Of a stretch of DNA of 64,000 nucleotides, positions 42,073-51,069 are shown piece by piece. Both the position numbers and the translations under genes were made by a program. Position 1 is the stretch's first letter, and each line of letters opens with the position of its first letter. Source of the DNA: Nocardia abscessus NBRC 100374 (GTDB lineage Bacteria; Actinomycetota; Actinomycetes; Mycobacteriales; Mycobacteriaceae); assembly GCF_000308455.1 (NCBI RefSeq), contig NZ_BAFP01000139.1, forward strand, positions 124,001 through 188,000, written 5' to 3'. The notes under the pieces were generated by a model that was given only the letters and a program-made list of their open reading frames with translations, was not told the origin of the DNA and ran no database searches.

Positions 42073-42342
42073 TTACAACCCTCGGCCGAACGCGAGTTAG
42101 CCGAAAGTTGGCTGAGTAGTTGCTAGCTCATTGATCGGTCGCCGAGCCGAAGCCCGGCGACCATAGTAGTTTGCGCACAAGCACGCTCATCAGCGAATGG
42201 AGCATCCGGCAACTCCGATCTGTCCGTAGAACATTCCTTGTCACTGGCTATTTGCCGGAACAGACGATACCTAGAAGCGTTGCGGTTGCGGGCAATTTTA
42301 GAGGGAATCTGTAGAATTTTTGTTTTCATTCCGAGTAGTCGG

Positions 42343-43149
42343 TTACGGCACGTTCGCCCGCTCTGTCGGTTCAGCCAGTAATTCCGGCAGACCGGCCACC
42401 GAATCGATGACGTGATCCGGCGCGCGATCGGCCGACGCGAGCACCGCGGGCCGGAATTTGCCGGTGCGCACCAGAACACCGGTCAAACCCGCGTCTTGCG
42501 CCGCAAGCACATCCGAGTACAGGTCGTCACCGATCATCAGGACCTCCGCCGGGTCCAACCGCATCAGCGCCGCGGCGGTCCGGAAACCGGGTGCCGCGGG
42601 CTTGCCCACCACCTCGATGCGCGCATTGCCCGCCGCCTCCAGTCCGGGCAGGTACACGCCCGCGTCGATGAGCAGCCCCTCCGCCGTCGCCCAGGTCAGC
42701 CCGCTGTGCATGGCGACGACGGGTACACCCTCCAGCATCAGTTCCACCACCCGGCTCAGCGCCGAATGGGTGAATTCCGGTCCGGCCCCGCCGATCACGA
42801 CCACGTCCGGACGATCGGTGTCGAGTGTCAAACCGGTGAGGTCGGCCTCGATGTCGCCGTGATTGAGCACCCAGACGGCGGCGTCCGGGTAGCGACCGCG
42901 TACGAACTCGGCGGTGAGGCGTGCCGCAGTGACGATCTCGGCGGAGTCGACCTCGATGCCGGTGTCGCACAGGCGTTCCGCGATCTCGGCGCAGGTGCGC
43001 GAGGTGGTGTTGGTCAGGAACGCTCGGCGCAGACCGCGCTCGCCGATCCGGCGCACCGCGGTGGCGGCGCCCTCGATCTCCCGCCAGGAGGTCACCAGGA
43101 CGCCGTCGATGTCGTAGAGCACACCTCGAATCCGACCGCGGTCAGGCAT
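42343..43149 (-). CDS. NagD-like HAD-IIA phosphatase
   Basis: Haloacid-dehalogenase hydrolase of 268 residues. Motif I GVLYDIDGVLVTSW, motif II LTNTTSRTCAEI, the IIA cap (PDVVVIGGAGPEFTHSALSRVVELMLEG), motif III with KPAAPGF and motif IV MIGDDLYSDVLAAQDAGLTGVLVRTGKF. It dephosphorylates sugar or nucleotide phosphates; a link to the amino-sugar cluster 40 kb away is not implied. ATG at 43149, divergent from the ZIP-like gene. Confidence 0.87.
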   Translation of the reverse strand: MPDRGRIRGVLYDIDGVLVTSWREIEGAATAVRRIGERGLRRAFLTNTTSRTCAEIAERLCDTGIEVDSAEIVTAARLTAEFVRGRYPDAAVWVLNHGDIEADLTGLTLDTDRPDVVVIGGAGPEFTHSALSRVVELMLEGVPVVAMHSGLTWATAEGLLIDAGVYLPGLEAAGNARIEVVGKPAAPGFRTAAALMRLDPAEVLMIGDDLYSDVLAAQDAGLTGVLVRTGKFRPAVLASADRAPDHVIDSVAGLPELLAEPTERANVP

Positions 43150-43203
43150 GGCTTCAGCGTACGACCGACCGGCGGGCCCGGCAGGCTGACCTAGGGTGAT
43201 CCC

Positions 43204-43890
43204 ATGCCGCAAGCGCTGCTCTACGGCCTCGGAACGGCCGTGCCGCTGATCCTCGGCGCCGCCATCGGGTTGCACCGGCGACTGCCGAAGGCGTTGCTCG
43301 CCTCGCTGATGGCCTTCGGCGCTGGCACGATGATCGCGGCGGTATCCAACGAGTTGTTCGAACCCGCCTTCCGCCAGAACGCGACCATCGCCGGGTTCGC
43401 GCTGTTCGCGGGCGCGGGCGTCTACGTGGTGGCCGACCATCTCATCGAGAACGAGCTCGGTCCCCGTGCGATCGGCTGGGCGCTGATGCTCGGCACTGTG
43501 CTGGACGGCGTTCCGGAGAACACGGCACTGGGCGTCTCCCTGGCCGGTGGCGGCGGACTGGTCCTGCTGGTGGCCGTAGCGGTGGGCAACGTTCCCGAGG
43601 CGATCAGCGGCGCCGCGTTGATGCGCGATCAGCACGGCGTGGCACAGCGGCGCACGCTGTGGCTGTGGACGGCGACCGGCGCGGTGCTCGTGCTGGTCAC
43701 CGTGCTCGGAAACGCGTTGTCGGACAATCTCTCCGCGACCCACATCGGAGCGGTGCAAGCGTTCGCCGGCGGCGCGACGATCGCGGTGCTGGCCGACTCG
43801 CTGATGCCGGAGGCCTACCGTGAAGGCGGCTGGTGGGTCGGGATGGCCACGGCGGCGGGGTTCCTCGTGGCCTTCCTCCTGCCGGGCTGA
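43204..43890 (+). CDS. ZIP-like metal transporter family membrane protein
   Basis: A 228-residue integral membrane protein with seven or eight hydrophobic segments. Pattern GLGTAVPLILGAAIGLHRRLPKALLASLMAFGAGTMIAAVSNELFEPAF at the start and GTVLDGVPENTALGVSL and AVGNVPEAISGAALM at the middle fit the ZIP superfamily; the usual His-rich loop is reduced. Divalent-metal uptake is likely, specificity unknown. Confidence 0.72.
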   Translation: MPQALLYGLGTAVPLILGAAIGLHRRLPKALLASLMAFGAGTMIAAVSNELFEPAFRQNATIAGFALFAGAGVYVVADHLIENELGPRAIGWALMLGTVLDGVPENTALGVSLAGGGGLVLLVAVAVGNVPEAISGAALMRDQHGVAQRRTLWLWTATGAVLVLVTVLGNALSDNLSATHIGAVQAFAGGATIAVLADSLMPEAYREGGWWVGMATAAGFLVAFLLPG

Positions 43891-44034
43891 CACCGCTTCC
43901 GTCGACCGGGGGTCAGCGCCGGGCTCCGGTGGCGACGGCGTACAGCAGGCACGGAAGGCCTGGCCCCCAACAAGACTTGGGCCACTGCCTGATCTCCGCC
44001 CGCCGGGTGGCGCTTCGCCGAGACCTCGGCAGCG

Positions 44035-44502
44035 TCACTCGTCGCGCGGTCGAGCAGCCGGAGCGGGACGGATCGAGTCCAGCCGGTCGGCACACCGAGT
44101 GAGCAACTCCAGCAGGGTGTCTCGTTCGGCGGCGGTGAACTCCTCGGCCAAGGCGCGTTCGACGCGGATCGCGCGCTCGTCCGCGTCGCGCACGAGCGCC
44201 GCGCCCTTGTCGGTCAGCGTGGTCTCCAGGACGTTCTTGTGCCACGGATGCGGTGTGCGCTCGATGAGACCCCGGTCCAGCAGATTGCCCAGCACGGTGT
44301 TCATCGACGGCGGGGTGACGCCACAGAGCCGGGCCAGGGCCGCGGCCGAGATACCGGGGTTCTCGGCGAGGTAGAGCAGCGCGGCGTACTGCGGGACGGT
44401 GACGCCCGCCGGCTTCAACGCGGCGTTCTTGGCCGTGTTGAGGGACTGCTCGGCCCGTTTGAGATACGAGCCGATCCGTTCGGCGGCGGGCATCGACGTC
44501 AT
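44035..44502 (-). CDS. MarR-family regulator
   Basis: A 155-residue winged-helix repressor: YLAENPGISAAALARLCGVTPPSMNTVLGNLLDRGLIERTPHPWHKNVLETTLTDKG. It starts at an ATG at 44502 and is divergent from the lipoprotein gene, with the palindrome TAGAA-N6-TTCTA between them. Probable ligand-relieved repressor of itself and that gene. Confidence 0.85.
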   Translation of the reverse strand: MTSMPAAERIGSYLKRAEQSLNTAKNAALKPAGVTVPQYAALLYLAENPGISAAALARLCGVTPPSMNTVLGNLLDRGLIERTPHPWHKNVLETTLTDKGAALVRDADERAIRVERALAEEFTAAERDTLLELLTRCADRLDSIRPAPAARPRDE

Positions 44503-44543
44503 AAGCGCATGGTATCCGCACGTCTACTAGTTTCAGCCTTGAC

Positions 44544-44559
44544 TAGAATTAGAGTTCTA
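44544..44559. promoter_or_regulatory. MarR operator TAGAA-N6-TTCTA
   Basis: Perfect 5-bp arms with a 6-nt spacer in the divergent control region of the MarR and lipoprotein genes, overlapping a TTGAC -35-like element at 44538-44542 on the plus strand. Confidence 0.55.
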
Positions 44560-44624
44560 ACATAGATTCGGGCATGTTATTCAAAGTGAACACGTTTGAT
44601 TACATGATCTCGAAGAGGTGCCCG

Positions 44625-45623
44625 ATGCCCCACGCCCTGTCCCGCCGCCTGCTGTCGAGCCTGGCCGCCGGAAGCGCCTGTCTCACGCTCGTCGCCTGCG
44701 GCACGAGCGACGCGCCCAGCACTGCCGTCCACACCGCCTACGAACTACCTGGCGCCCGCGTCTACCCCGAGGGCATCGCGGTGGACGCGCGCACCGGAGA
44801 CAGCTACGTCGGCTCCTACAGCACCGGCGCGGTCTATCGCGCGACACCGAACGCGCGACGGGCCGAGGTCTTCCTGCCCGAAGGCGCGGGCGGCCACAGG
44901 ACCGCCAACGGCTTGAAGGTCGACGCGGCAGGCCGGCTCTGGGTCACCGACTCGACCACCGGAGTCGCGGTGTACGACATCGCGACTCGCGCCCTGCTCG
45001 CCGACTTCACCGTGCCGGGCGCCGACCCGCGCTTCGTGAACGATCTCGCCATCACGCCGGATGGCACCGCGTACTTGACCGACAGCGTGCGGGCGGTCGT
45101 CTATCGCGTCACCCCGGACCAACTGGCCGCCGCGCGGGCACAGGGCGGGCGCGGCGAATTGACCCCGCGATTCGACCTGCGCACCGTTCTGCCGCCGATC
45201 GAGCCGGGCGCCTTCACGTTGAACGGCATCGTCGCCGATCCGGCCGGCCGCTATCTGCTCACGGTCGACATGCCGCGCGGCGAGCTGTACCGCATCGCCC
45301 TGACCCAGGAAGCGAGCCCGATCGGCAAAGTCACCCTGCGCGGCGGCGATCTACGACAGGGCGACGGACTCGAGCTGCACGAGGGCACCCTCTGGGCCGC
45401 GCACAACACCACCAACACGATCAGCCGCTGGACCATCTCCGACGACGGCGCCACCGCGACGCTCGCGCAGCAGCGCACCGACGAGACCCTGGCCATTCCC
45501 ACGACTCTGGCCCGCTCTGGTGACCGAACCCTGATCGTCTCCTCCCAGTTCGACAAGGGCGGTCCGATGGCGCCGGGCAGCCCGAAGACGCCGTTCGCCG
45601 TCGTCACCCTCGACGGGATCTGA
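44625..45623 (+). CDS. secreted lipoprotein with SMP-30/beta-propeller fold
   Basis: A 332-residue exported lipoprotein: signal with lipobox LTLVAC, then a six-bladed propeller of the SMP-30/gluconolactonase-like kind (VYPEGIAVDARTGDSYVGSYSTGAVYRA, HRTANGLKVDAAGRLWVTDS, FVNDLAITPDGTAYLTDS, LNGIVADPAGRYLLTVD). The start at 44625 follows AAGAGG and gives the signal peptide directly. Likely regulated by the divergent MarR protein; it may bind or hydrolyse a small lactone-like ligand. Confidence 0.8.
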   Translation: MPHALSRRLLSSLAAGSACLTLVACGTSDAPSTAVHTAYELPGARVYPEGIAVDARTGDSYVGSYSTGAVYRATPNARRAEVFLPEGAGGHRTANGLKVDAAGRLWVTDSTTGVAVYDIATRALLADFTVPGADPRFVNDLAITPDGTAYLTDSVRAVVYRVTPDQLAAARAQGGRGELTPRFDLRTVLPPIEPGAFTLNGIVADPAGRYLLTVDMPRGELYRIALTQEASPIGKVTLRGGDLRQGDGLELHEGTLWAAHNTTNTISRWTISDDGATATLAQQRTDETLAIPTTLARSGDRTLIVSSQFDKGGPMAPGSPKTPFAVVTLDGI

Positions 45624-45633
45624 CGCCGAAACG

Positions 45634-45671
45634 CCGGAAGCCGGCCCACCTCGCGGTGGACCGGCTTCCGG
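45634..45671. terminator. bidirectional terminator
   Basis: Near-perfect hairpin: CCGGAAGCCGG and CCGGCTTCCGG outer arms, CCACC/GGTGG inner arms, loop TCGC. It lies between the convergent lipoprotein and groEL genes. Confidence 0.85.
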
Positions 45672-45699
45672 TTCGAAATGTGCTGCCGGGTGGCTGGAC

Positions 45700-47325
45700 T
45701 CAGAAGTCCATGCCGCCCATGCCGCCGGTCGGGTCGCCGGCGGGAGCGGCGGCCTTCTCCGGCTTGTCGGCGACAACGGCCTCCGTGGTCAGGAACAGGG
45801 CCGCGATCGAAGCCGCGTTCTGCAGCGCCGAACGGGTGACCTTGACCGGGTCGGCGACGCCGGCGGCCAGCAGGTCCTCGTACTCGCCCGAGTCGGCGTT
45901 CAGGCCGTGACCCGCGGGCAGGTTCGACACCTTCTCGGCAACCACGCCGGGCTCGAGGCCCGCGTTGAACGCGATCTGCTTCAGCGGAGCCGACAGCGCG
46001 ACCCTCACGATGTTCGCGCCGGTGGCCTCGTCACCGGTGAGCTTCAGCTCGTCCAGCGCCGGAGCCGACTGCAGCAGGGCCACGCCACCACCGGCGACGA
46101 TGCCCTCCTCGACGGCCGCCTTCGCGTTGCGAACGGCGTCCTCGATGCGGTGCTTGCGCTCCTTGAGCTCCACCTCGGTGGCCGCGCCCGCCTTGATCAC
46201 CGCGACACCGCCGGCCAGCTTGGCCAGACGCTCCTGCAGCTTCTCACGGTCGTAGTCCGAGTCGGAGTTCTCGATCTCGCTGCGGATCTGCTGGACCCGG
46301 CCCTTGATGGCCTCCGGGTCGCCCGCGCCCTCGACGATGGTGGTCTCGTCCTTGGTGACGACGACCTTGCGCGCCTGACCGAGCAGCTCGACGCCCGCGG
46401 TCTCCAGCGACAGGCCGACCTCTTCGGTGATGACCTCGCCACCGGTCAGGATGCCGATGTCGGCCAGCTGCGCCTTGCGGCGATCGCCGAAGCCGGGAGC
46501 CTTGACCGCGACGGACTTGAAGGTGCCGCGGATCTTGTTCACGACCAGGGTCGACAGGGCCTCGCCCTCGACGTCCTCGGCGATGATCAGCAGCGGCTTA
46601 CCGGCCTGGATGACCTTCTCCAGCAGCGGCAGCAGGTCCTTGACGGTGGAGACCTTCGAGCCGACCAGCAGGATGTACGGGTCCTCGAGGACCGCTTCCT
46701 GACGCTCCGGGTCGGTGACGAAGTAGCCGGAGATGTACCCCTTGTCGAAGCGCATACCCTCGGTCAGCTCCAGCTGGAGGCCGAAGGTGTTGCTCTCCTC
46801 GACGGTGATGACGCCTTCCTTGCCGACCTTGTCCATGGCCTCGGCGATCAGCTCACCGATGGACGGGTCGCCGGCCGAGATACCGGCGGTGGCGGCGATC
46901 TGCTCCTTGGTCTCGACCTCCTTGGCGGTGTCGAGCAGCTTGGCGGTGACGGCCTCGACGGCCTTCTCGATGCCGCGCTTCAGACCGAGCGGGTTCGCGC
47001 CGGCCGCGACGTTGCGCAGACCCTCGCGCACCAGCGCCTGGGCGAGCACGGTCGCGGTGGTGGTGCCGTCGCCCGCGACGTCGTCGGTCTTCTTGGCGAC
47101 TTCCTTGACCAGCTCGGCGCCGATCTTCTCGTACGGGTCCTCCAGCTCGATCTCCTTGGCGATGGACACACCATCGTTGGTGATCGTGGGGGCGCCCCAC
47201 TTCTTCTCCAGGACAACGTTGCGACCCTTGGGGCCCAGCGTCACCTTGACCGCGTCGGCGAGGCTGTTGAGGCCCCGCTCGAGGCCGCGGCGGGCCTCTT
47301 CGTCATACGCAATTGTCTTGGCCAT
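45700..47325 (-). CDS. groEL2: 60-kDa chaperonin GroEL2
   Basis: Cytosolic chaperonin subunit of 541 residues. MAKTIAYDEEARRGLERGLN at the start, VTLGPKGRNVVLEKKWGAPTITNDGVSIAKE, the ATPase motif DDVAGDGTTTATVLAQ and the C-terminal tail GGMGGMDF, typical of GroEL2 (the essential, Gly-Met-tailed actinobacterial copy) as opposed to the His-rich GroEL1. No groES is adjacent, as usual for groEL2. ATG at 47325 has GGAGG upstream. Two CIRCE elements 140-200 bp upstream indicate HrcA control. Confidence 0.96.
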   Translation of the reverse strand: MAKTIAYDEEARRGLERGLNSLADAVKVTLGPKGRNVVLEKKWGAPTITNDGVSIAKEIELEDPYEKIGAELVKEVAKKTDDVAGDGTTTATVLAQALVREGLRNVAAGANPLGLKRGIEKAVEAVTAKLLDTAKEVETKEQIAATAGISAGDPSIGELIAEAMDKVGKEGVITVEESNTFGLQLELTEGMRFDKGYISGYFVTDPERQEAVLEDPYILLVGSKVSTVKDLLPLLEKVIQAGKPLLIIAEDVEGEALSTLVVNKIRGTFKSVAVKAPGFGDRRKAQLADIGILTGGEVITEEVGLSLETAGVELLGQARKVVVTKDETTIVEGAGDPEAIKGRVQQIRSEIENSDSDYDREKLQERLAKLAGGVAVIKAGAATEVELKERKHRIEDAVRNAKAAVEEGIVAGGGVALLQSAPALDELKLTGDEATGANIVRVALSAPLKQIAFNAGLEPGVVAEKVSNLPAGHGLNADSGEYEDLLAAGVADPVKVTRSALQNAASIAALFLTTEAVVADKPEKAAAPAGDPTGGMGGMDF

Positions 47326-47464
47326 GGCGTTGTTGAGATCCTCCATGTGTATGGCTGACACACAGGACGACCGCCGGTTGGGTCGCCCCAGTTACGCTGG
47401 CCAGGTTCGGTGCCCGCGACGGACGACCGAGGGTGTCTACGGAACCCGGTCTCACCGTCCCGAC

Positions 47465-47491
47465 CTGGCACTCACAGGTCGAGAGTGCCAA
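47465..47491 (-). promoter_or_regulatory. CIRCE element 1 (HrcA operator)
   Basis: CTGGCACTC-N9-GAGTGCCAA, matching the CIRCE consensus TTAGCACTC-N9-GAGTGCTAA with two changes in the left arm and one in the right. In the groEL2 promoter. Confidence 0.88.
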
Positions 47492-47499
47492 GAGCATTT

Positions 47500-47526
47500 T
47501 TAGCACTCAGGGGTGGCGAGTGCAAG
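47500..47526 (-). promoter_or_regulatory. CIRCE element 2 (HrcA operator)
   Basis: TTAGCACTC-N9-GAGTGCAAG, left arm perfect. It lies 8 bp from CIRCE element 1, giving tandem HrcA sites as in other actinobacterial groEL promoters. Confidence 0.88.
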
Positions 47527-47548
47527 GTCCGGCCGCACCGCCGCGCCG

Positions 47549-47842
47549 CTAATGGCGGTCGTCGACGCGCAGAACCAGCGCGACGAAGGCGTCGGTGCGG
47601 CGTTCCTCGGGCGTGCGGGGCTCGCCCTCCTCGACGGTGACCTGTTCGGCGTCGTGCAGCAACAACTCCGCCTCCACCCGCATGATGGCGCGAATGAACG
47701 GCGGCGCGACGTCCGGCGGCAAGTCGCCGTTCACCACATAGCTGCCGTCCGGTTGGGACTCGGTGGACACATACGAAAGCGCGCGCAGCAGATCTGCGCG
47801 CCGTTCCCCCGCTATTAGGTCGGAATCCATTTCATCCGCCAT
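47549..47842 (-). CDS. small conserved-looking hypothetical protein
   Basis: A 97-residue acidic protein, MADEMDSDLIAGERRADLLRALSYVSTESQPDGSYVVNGDLPPDVAPPFIRAIMRVEAELLLHDAEQ and so on. The amphipathic composition and clean codon use suggest a real gene upstream of, and co-oriented with, groEL2. No domain recognised. Confidence 0.5.
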   Translation of the reverse strand: MADEMDSDLIAGERRADLLRALSYVSTESQPDGSYVVNGDLPPDVAPPFIRAIMRVEAELLLHDAEQVTVEEGEPRTPEERRTDAFVALVLRVDDRH

Positions 47843-48032
47843 TGCTATAGCTTAGCCGCCAGGGGTTCACATCTTCGGCCGGACGATTCGCCGTCTCCTG
47901 CCCGGACGACAAAACCGCAGTTCAGCGGGCCTTTTCTCGGACAGCGGGGAATTCGACGCCGCGCCACCGCGCCCGCCGGGGCGTAGATTCCGACTGGACC
48001 ATGATCAACCTCATCCCGGAAGGGGACGCAGG

Positions 48033-50090
48033 GTGGCCGACCTGCCGTTCGATTCGCTGTACCGGCACGGCTTCGCCCGGGTGGCGGTCGCGGTGCCCCG
48101 GGTGCGCGTGGCCGACCCCGCCTACAACGTGGAGCAGACCGTGGAACTGGCCGCGCAGGCCGCGGCGGCCGGTGCGGTGCTGACGGTGTTCCCCGAGCTG
48201 GGCTTGTCCTCCTACACCGCCGACGACCTGTTCCACCAGGACGCGCTGGACGCCGCGGTCGAGGCGGCGCTCGAGCGCGTTGTCGCGGCGAGCACGGACA
48301 TCGACACGGTGCTCGTGGTGGGCGCCCCGGTGCGGGCCCAGGGCCGGTTGTACAACTGCGCGATCGCCATCTGCCGCGGCCTCGTGCTCGGCGTGGCGCC
48401 GAAGAGCTACCTGCCGAACTATCGGGAGTTCTACGAGACGCGCCAGTTCGCGGCGGCGCGGGAGGTGCTGGAGGACCACGTCACGGTGGCCGGGCACCGG
48501 GCGCCGTTCGGGTCCGATCTGCTGTTCCGCGCGAACAATCTGGACGATTTCGTCTTCCACCTGGAGATCTGCGAGGACGGGTGGGTGCCGTTGCCGCCGA
48601 GCGGGTTCGCCGCGCTGGCCGGGGCGACGGTGCTGGTCAACCTGTCCGCGAGCAATATCGTGATCGGGAAGGCCGACTACCGGCGAACGCTGTGCACCTC
48701 GCATTCGGCGCGGTATCTCGCGGCCTACCTGTACTCCGCGGCGGGCCACGGCGAGTCCACCACCGACCTCGCCTGGGACGGGCAGGCACTGATCTGCGAG
48801 AACGGCGACCTGCTCGCCGAGGGTGAGCGGTTCTGCGATCATCCCCAGCTGGTCACCGCCGACCTGGACCTGCGCCGCCTCGCCGCGGATCGCTTGCGCA
48901 CCACCAGCTTCGCCGACAACGTGCACGACCACCGGGACCGGCTGGTCGCGATGCGGCGCATCGACGTCCGGCTGCCCGTCCCCGAGGTCGCGGTCCCGCT
49001 GCGCCGCGAGATCGAGCGCTTCCCCTACGTGCCCGCCGACCCGGCCGTGCGCAACGAGCGCTGCGCCGAGGTGCACCACATCCAGATCGAGGGCCTGAGC
49101 ACGCGTTTGCGCGCCACCGGGCTCGAGCGGGTGGTGATCGGGGTGTCCGGCGGGCTGGACTCCACCCAGGCTCTGATCGTGGCGGCCAAGGCGATGGATC
49201 GGCTCGGCCTGCCGCGGTCGAACGTGCTGGCCTACACCATGCCCGGCTTCGCGACCAGCACCAGGACCAGAACCGACGCGCACCGTCTGATGGCCGCTCT
49301 CGGCGTCACGGCGCGCGAGATCGACATCCGCCCCTCGGCCACCCAGATGCTGCGCGACCTCGGCCATCCGGCCGCCGACGGCGCACCGGTGTACGACGTC
49401 ACCTACGAGAACGTGCAGGCGGGCGAGCGCACCTCGCATCTGTTCCGGCTGGCGAACCTGCACGGCGCGCTCGTGGTCGGCACCGGCGACCTCAGCGAAC
49501 TCGCGCTCGGCTGGTGCACGTTCGGCGTCGGCGATCACATGGCGCACTACAGCGTCAACGCCTCGGTGCCCAAGACGCTGATCAAATACCTGATCGCCTG
49601 GGCGGTGGACACCGAACAGCTCGGCGCCGAAGCGGGCGAGGTGCTGTCGTCGATCCTGCGCACCGAGATCTCCCCCGAACTCGTTCCGAACGCCGATCCC
49701 TCGGCGCCGGCCCAGAGTTCGGAGGCCACCGTCGGCCCGTACGAGTTGCAGGACTTCCACCTCTACTACGTGCTGCGTTTCGGTTATCTACCCAGCCGCG
49801 TCGCCTACCTGGCCAGGCACGCGTGGTCCGATCCCGCGACCGGCCGCTGGCCCGACCTCGTCCCGGCCGACCAGCGCAACGCCTACGACCTCGCGACGAT
49901 CAAGCACTGGCTCGGCGAGTTCCTGCTGCGCTTCGTGCAGACCAGCCAGTTCAAGCGCTCGACGCTGCCGAACGCGCCGAAGGTCGGCTCCGGCGGTTCG
50001 CTGTCGCCGCGCGGCGATTGGCGCGCGCCGAGTGACGCCTCGGCGGCGGCCTGGCTGGCGGAACTCGCTCGCAACGTGCCCGACGCCTGA
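48033..50090 (+). CDS. nadE: glutamine-dependent NAD(+) synthetase
   Basis: Converts deamido-NAD to NAD with glutamine as nitrogen donor. 685 residues in two domains. An N-terminal nitrilase-type glutaminase has the triad Glu55 (FPELGLS), Lys124 (KSYLPNY) and Cys180 (EICEDGW). A C-terminal synthetase has the PP-loop VIGVSGGLDSTQALIV and GTGDLSELALGWCTFGVGDHMAHYSVNASVPKTLI. Length and arrangement equal the mycobacterial enzyme. GTG start at 48033 with GCAGGG upstream. Confidence 0.95.
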   Translation: MADLPFDSLYRHGFARVAVAVPRVRVADPAYNVEQTVELAAQAAAAGAVLTVFPELGLSSYTADDLFHQDALDAAVEAALERVVAASTDIDTVLVVGAPVRAQGRLYNCAIAICRGLVLGVAPKSYLPNYREFYETRQFAAAREVLEDHVTVAGHRAPFGSDLLFRANNLDDFVFHLEICEDGWVPLPPSGFAALAGATVLVNLSASNIVIGKADYRRTLCTSHSARYLAAYLYSAAGHGESTTDLAWDGQALICENGDLLAEGERFCDHPQLVTADLDLRRLAADRLRTTSFADNVHDHRDRLVAMRRIDVRLPVPEVAVPLRREIERFPYVPADPAVRNERCAEVHHIQIEGLSTRLRATGLERVVIGVSGGLDSTQALIVAAKAMDRLGLPRSNVLAYTMPGFATSTRTRTDAHRLMAALGVTAREIDIRPSATQMLRDLGHPAADGAPVYDVTYENVQAGERTSHLFRLANLHGALVVGTGDLSELALGWCTFGVGDHMAHYSVNASVPKTLIKYLIAWAVDTEQLGAEAGEVLSSILRTEISPELVPNADPSAPAQSSEATVGPYELQDFHLYYVLRFGYLPSRVAYLARHAWSDPATGRWPDLVPADQRNAYDLATIKHWLGEFLLRFVQTSQFKRSTLPNAPKVGSGGSLSPRGDWRAPSDASAAAWLAELARNVPDA

Positions 50091-50151
50091 CCCGCTCCGA
50101 GCGTCGGACGCCCTCGAGTGCGGCCGGACGCGCCGTGCCTATGGTGACTGG

Positions 50152-50826
50152 GTGAGTGAGAAACCCGGCTGGGATGCCATCGATGAGGCGTTGCGGCCGC
50201 TGTACGGCGACATCGAGCCCTTCCACTGGGCATCCGACCACCCGTGGTCCCTGGGTGGGCCCGACCCGCTCGACGGGATCAGCGCGTACCGCCGCACCGA
50301 CCCGGTGCCGCACTGGCACTACGTCAGCTACGGGATGACCGAACTGTACGAGAAGGAATGGGACAACCCGGCGGAGTCCGGCTGGGGTTTCGAATTCACC
50401 TTCCGGTTGGCGCGCGAGCCCGCCGACACCGAACCGCCCGTATGGCCTGCGAACTTCGTGCAGAACCTCGCCCGTTACGTCTTCCAGTCCGGCAAGTGGT
50501 TCGAACCGGGACACACCATCAAAGCGAACGGGCCGATCGCGGCGGGCCACGCGGACTGCACCAATCACGCCGTCTGCTTCACGCCCGACCCGGAACTGGG
50601 CGCCATCGACAGCCCGCACGGCCGCGTGCTGTTCCTGCAGATCGTCGGGCTGACCATGCGGGAATACCGCGCGGCCCAGGGCGGCCGCGCTCTCGCGCTG
50701 CTCGCCGAACTGGAACCGCGACTACCCCTGTACGTCACCGACATCCACCGCGAGCCTTTGGTCGCCGAGCCGAAGCCGCAGGCTCGTTGGCCGCGGTGGG
50801 GCGGCGGCCTGGCCGGACGGGCGTGA
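50152..50826 (+). CDS. suppressor-of-fused domain protein
   Basis: A 224-residue protein of the bacterial SUFU-like family: GWDAIDEALRPLYG at the start, PHWHYVSYGMTELYEKEWDNPAESGWGFEFTFRLAR and WPANFVQNLARYVFQSGKWFEPGHTI in the centre, GRVLFLQIVGLT later. GTG start at 50152. In bacteria such genes are sometimes immunity-type partners of polymorphic toxins, but no toxin gene is adjacent here. Confidence 0.82.
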   Translation: MSEKPGWDAIDEALRPLYGDIEPFHWASDHPWSLGGPDPLDGISAYRRTDPVPHWHYVSYGMTELYEKEWDNPAESGWGFEFTFRLAREPADTEPPVWPANFVQNLARYVFQSGKWFEPGHTIKANGPIAAGHADCTNHAVCFTPDPELGAIDSPHGRVLFLQIVGLTMREYRAAQGGRALALLAELEPRLPLYVTDIHREPLVAEPKPQARWPRWGGGLAGRA

Positions 50827-51069
50827 TCAGGCCGCTCGCCTCGCCGGTAGGCCGGTTGCGGCGGTCCGGCGTGGCCCGGGGTTTCCGGCGCCCCGGGTGC
50901 GCAACGCCCGCCGCCGCCGCGCCCGTGCGGTCCGCGCACCGCGGAACCCATTGACGACGTTGCGCATCCGGTGGAGCGGCGCCGATCGCCCCGGCAGCCC
51001 GATCACCAGCAAGGACAGTGCGAAAGCGAGTGCGATCCCCGCGCGGAACCTTCCGCAGCCCATCGGCAA
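50827..51069 (-). CDS. possible small membrane protein
   Basis: 80-codon frame directly following the Clp-N/HTH gene on the same strand. One hydrophobic segment (FRAGIALAFALSLLVIGLPG) precedes a very Arg-rich tail (RTARARRRRALRTRG). It abuts both neighbouring stops. It could be a genuine anchor peptide or a frame artefact of GC-rich DNA. Confidence 0.3.
   Translation of the reverse strand: MPMGCGRFRAGIALAFALSLLVIGLPGRSAPLHRMRNVVNGFRGARTARARRRRALRTRGAGNPGPRRTAATGLPARRAA

Noticed and set aside
45907..47358. 483-codon ORF opposite groEL2
   Set aside because: Antisense frame of a very highly conserved gene; Leu/Asp/Gly-rich shadow with no domain.
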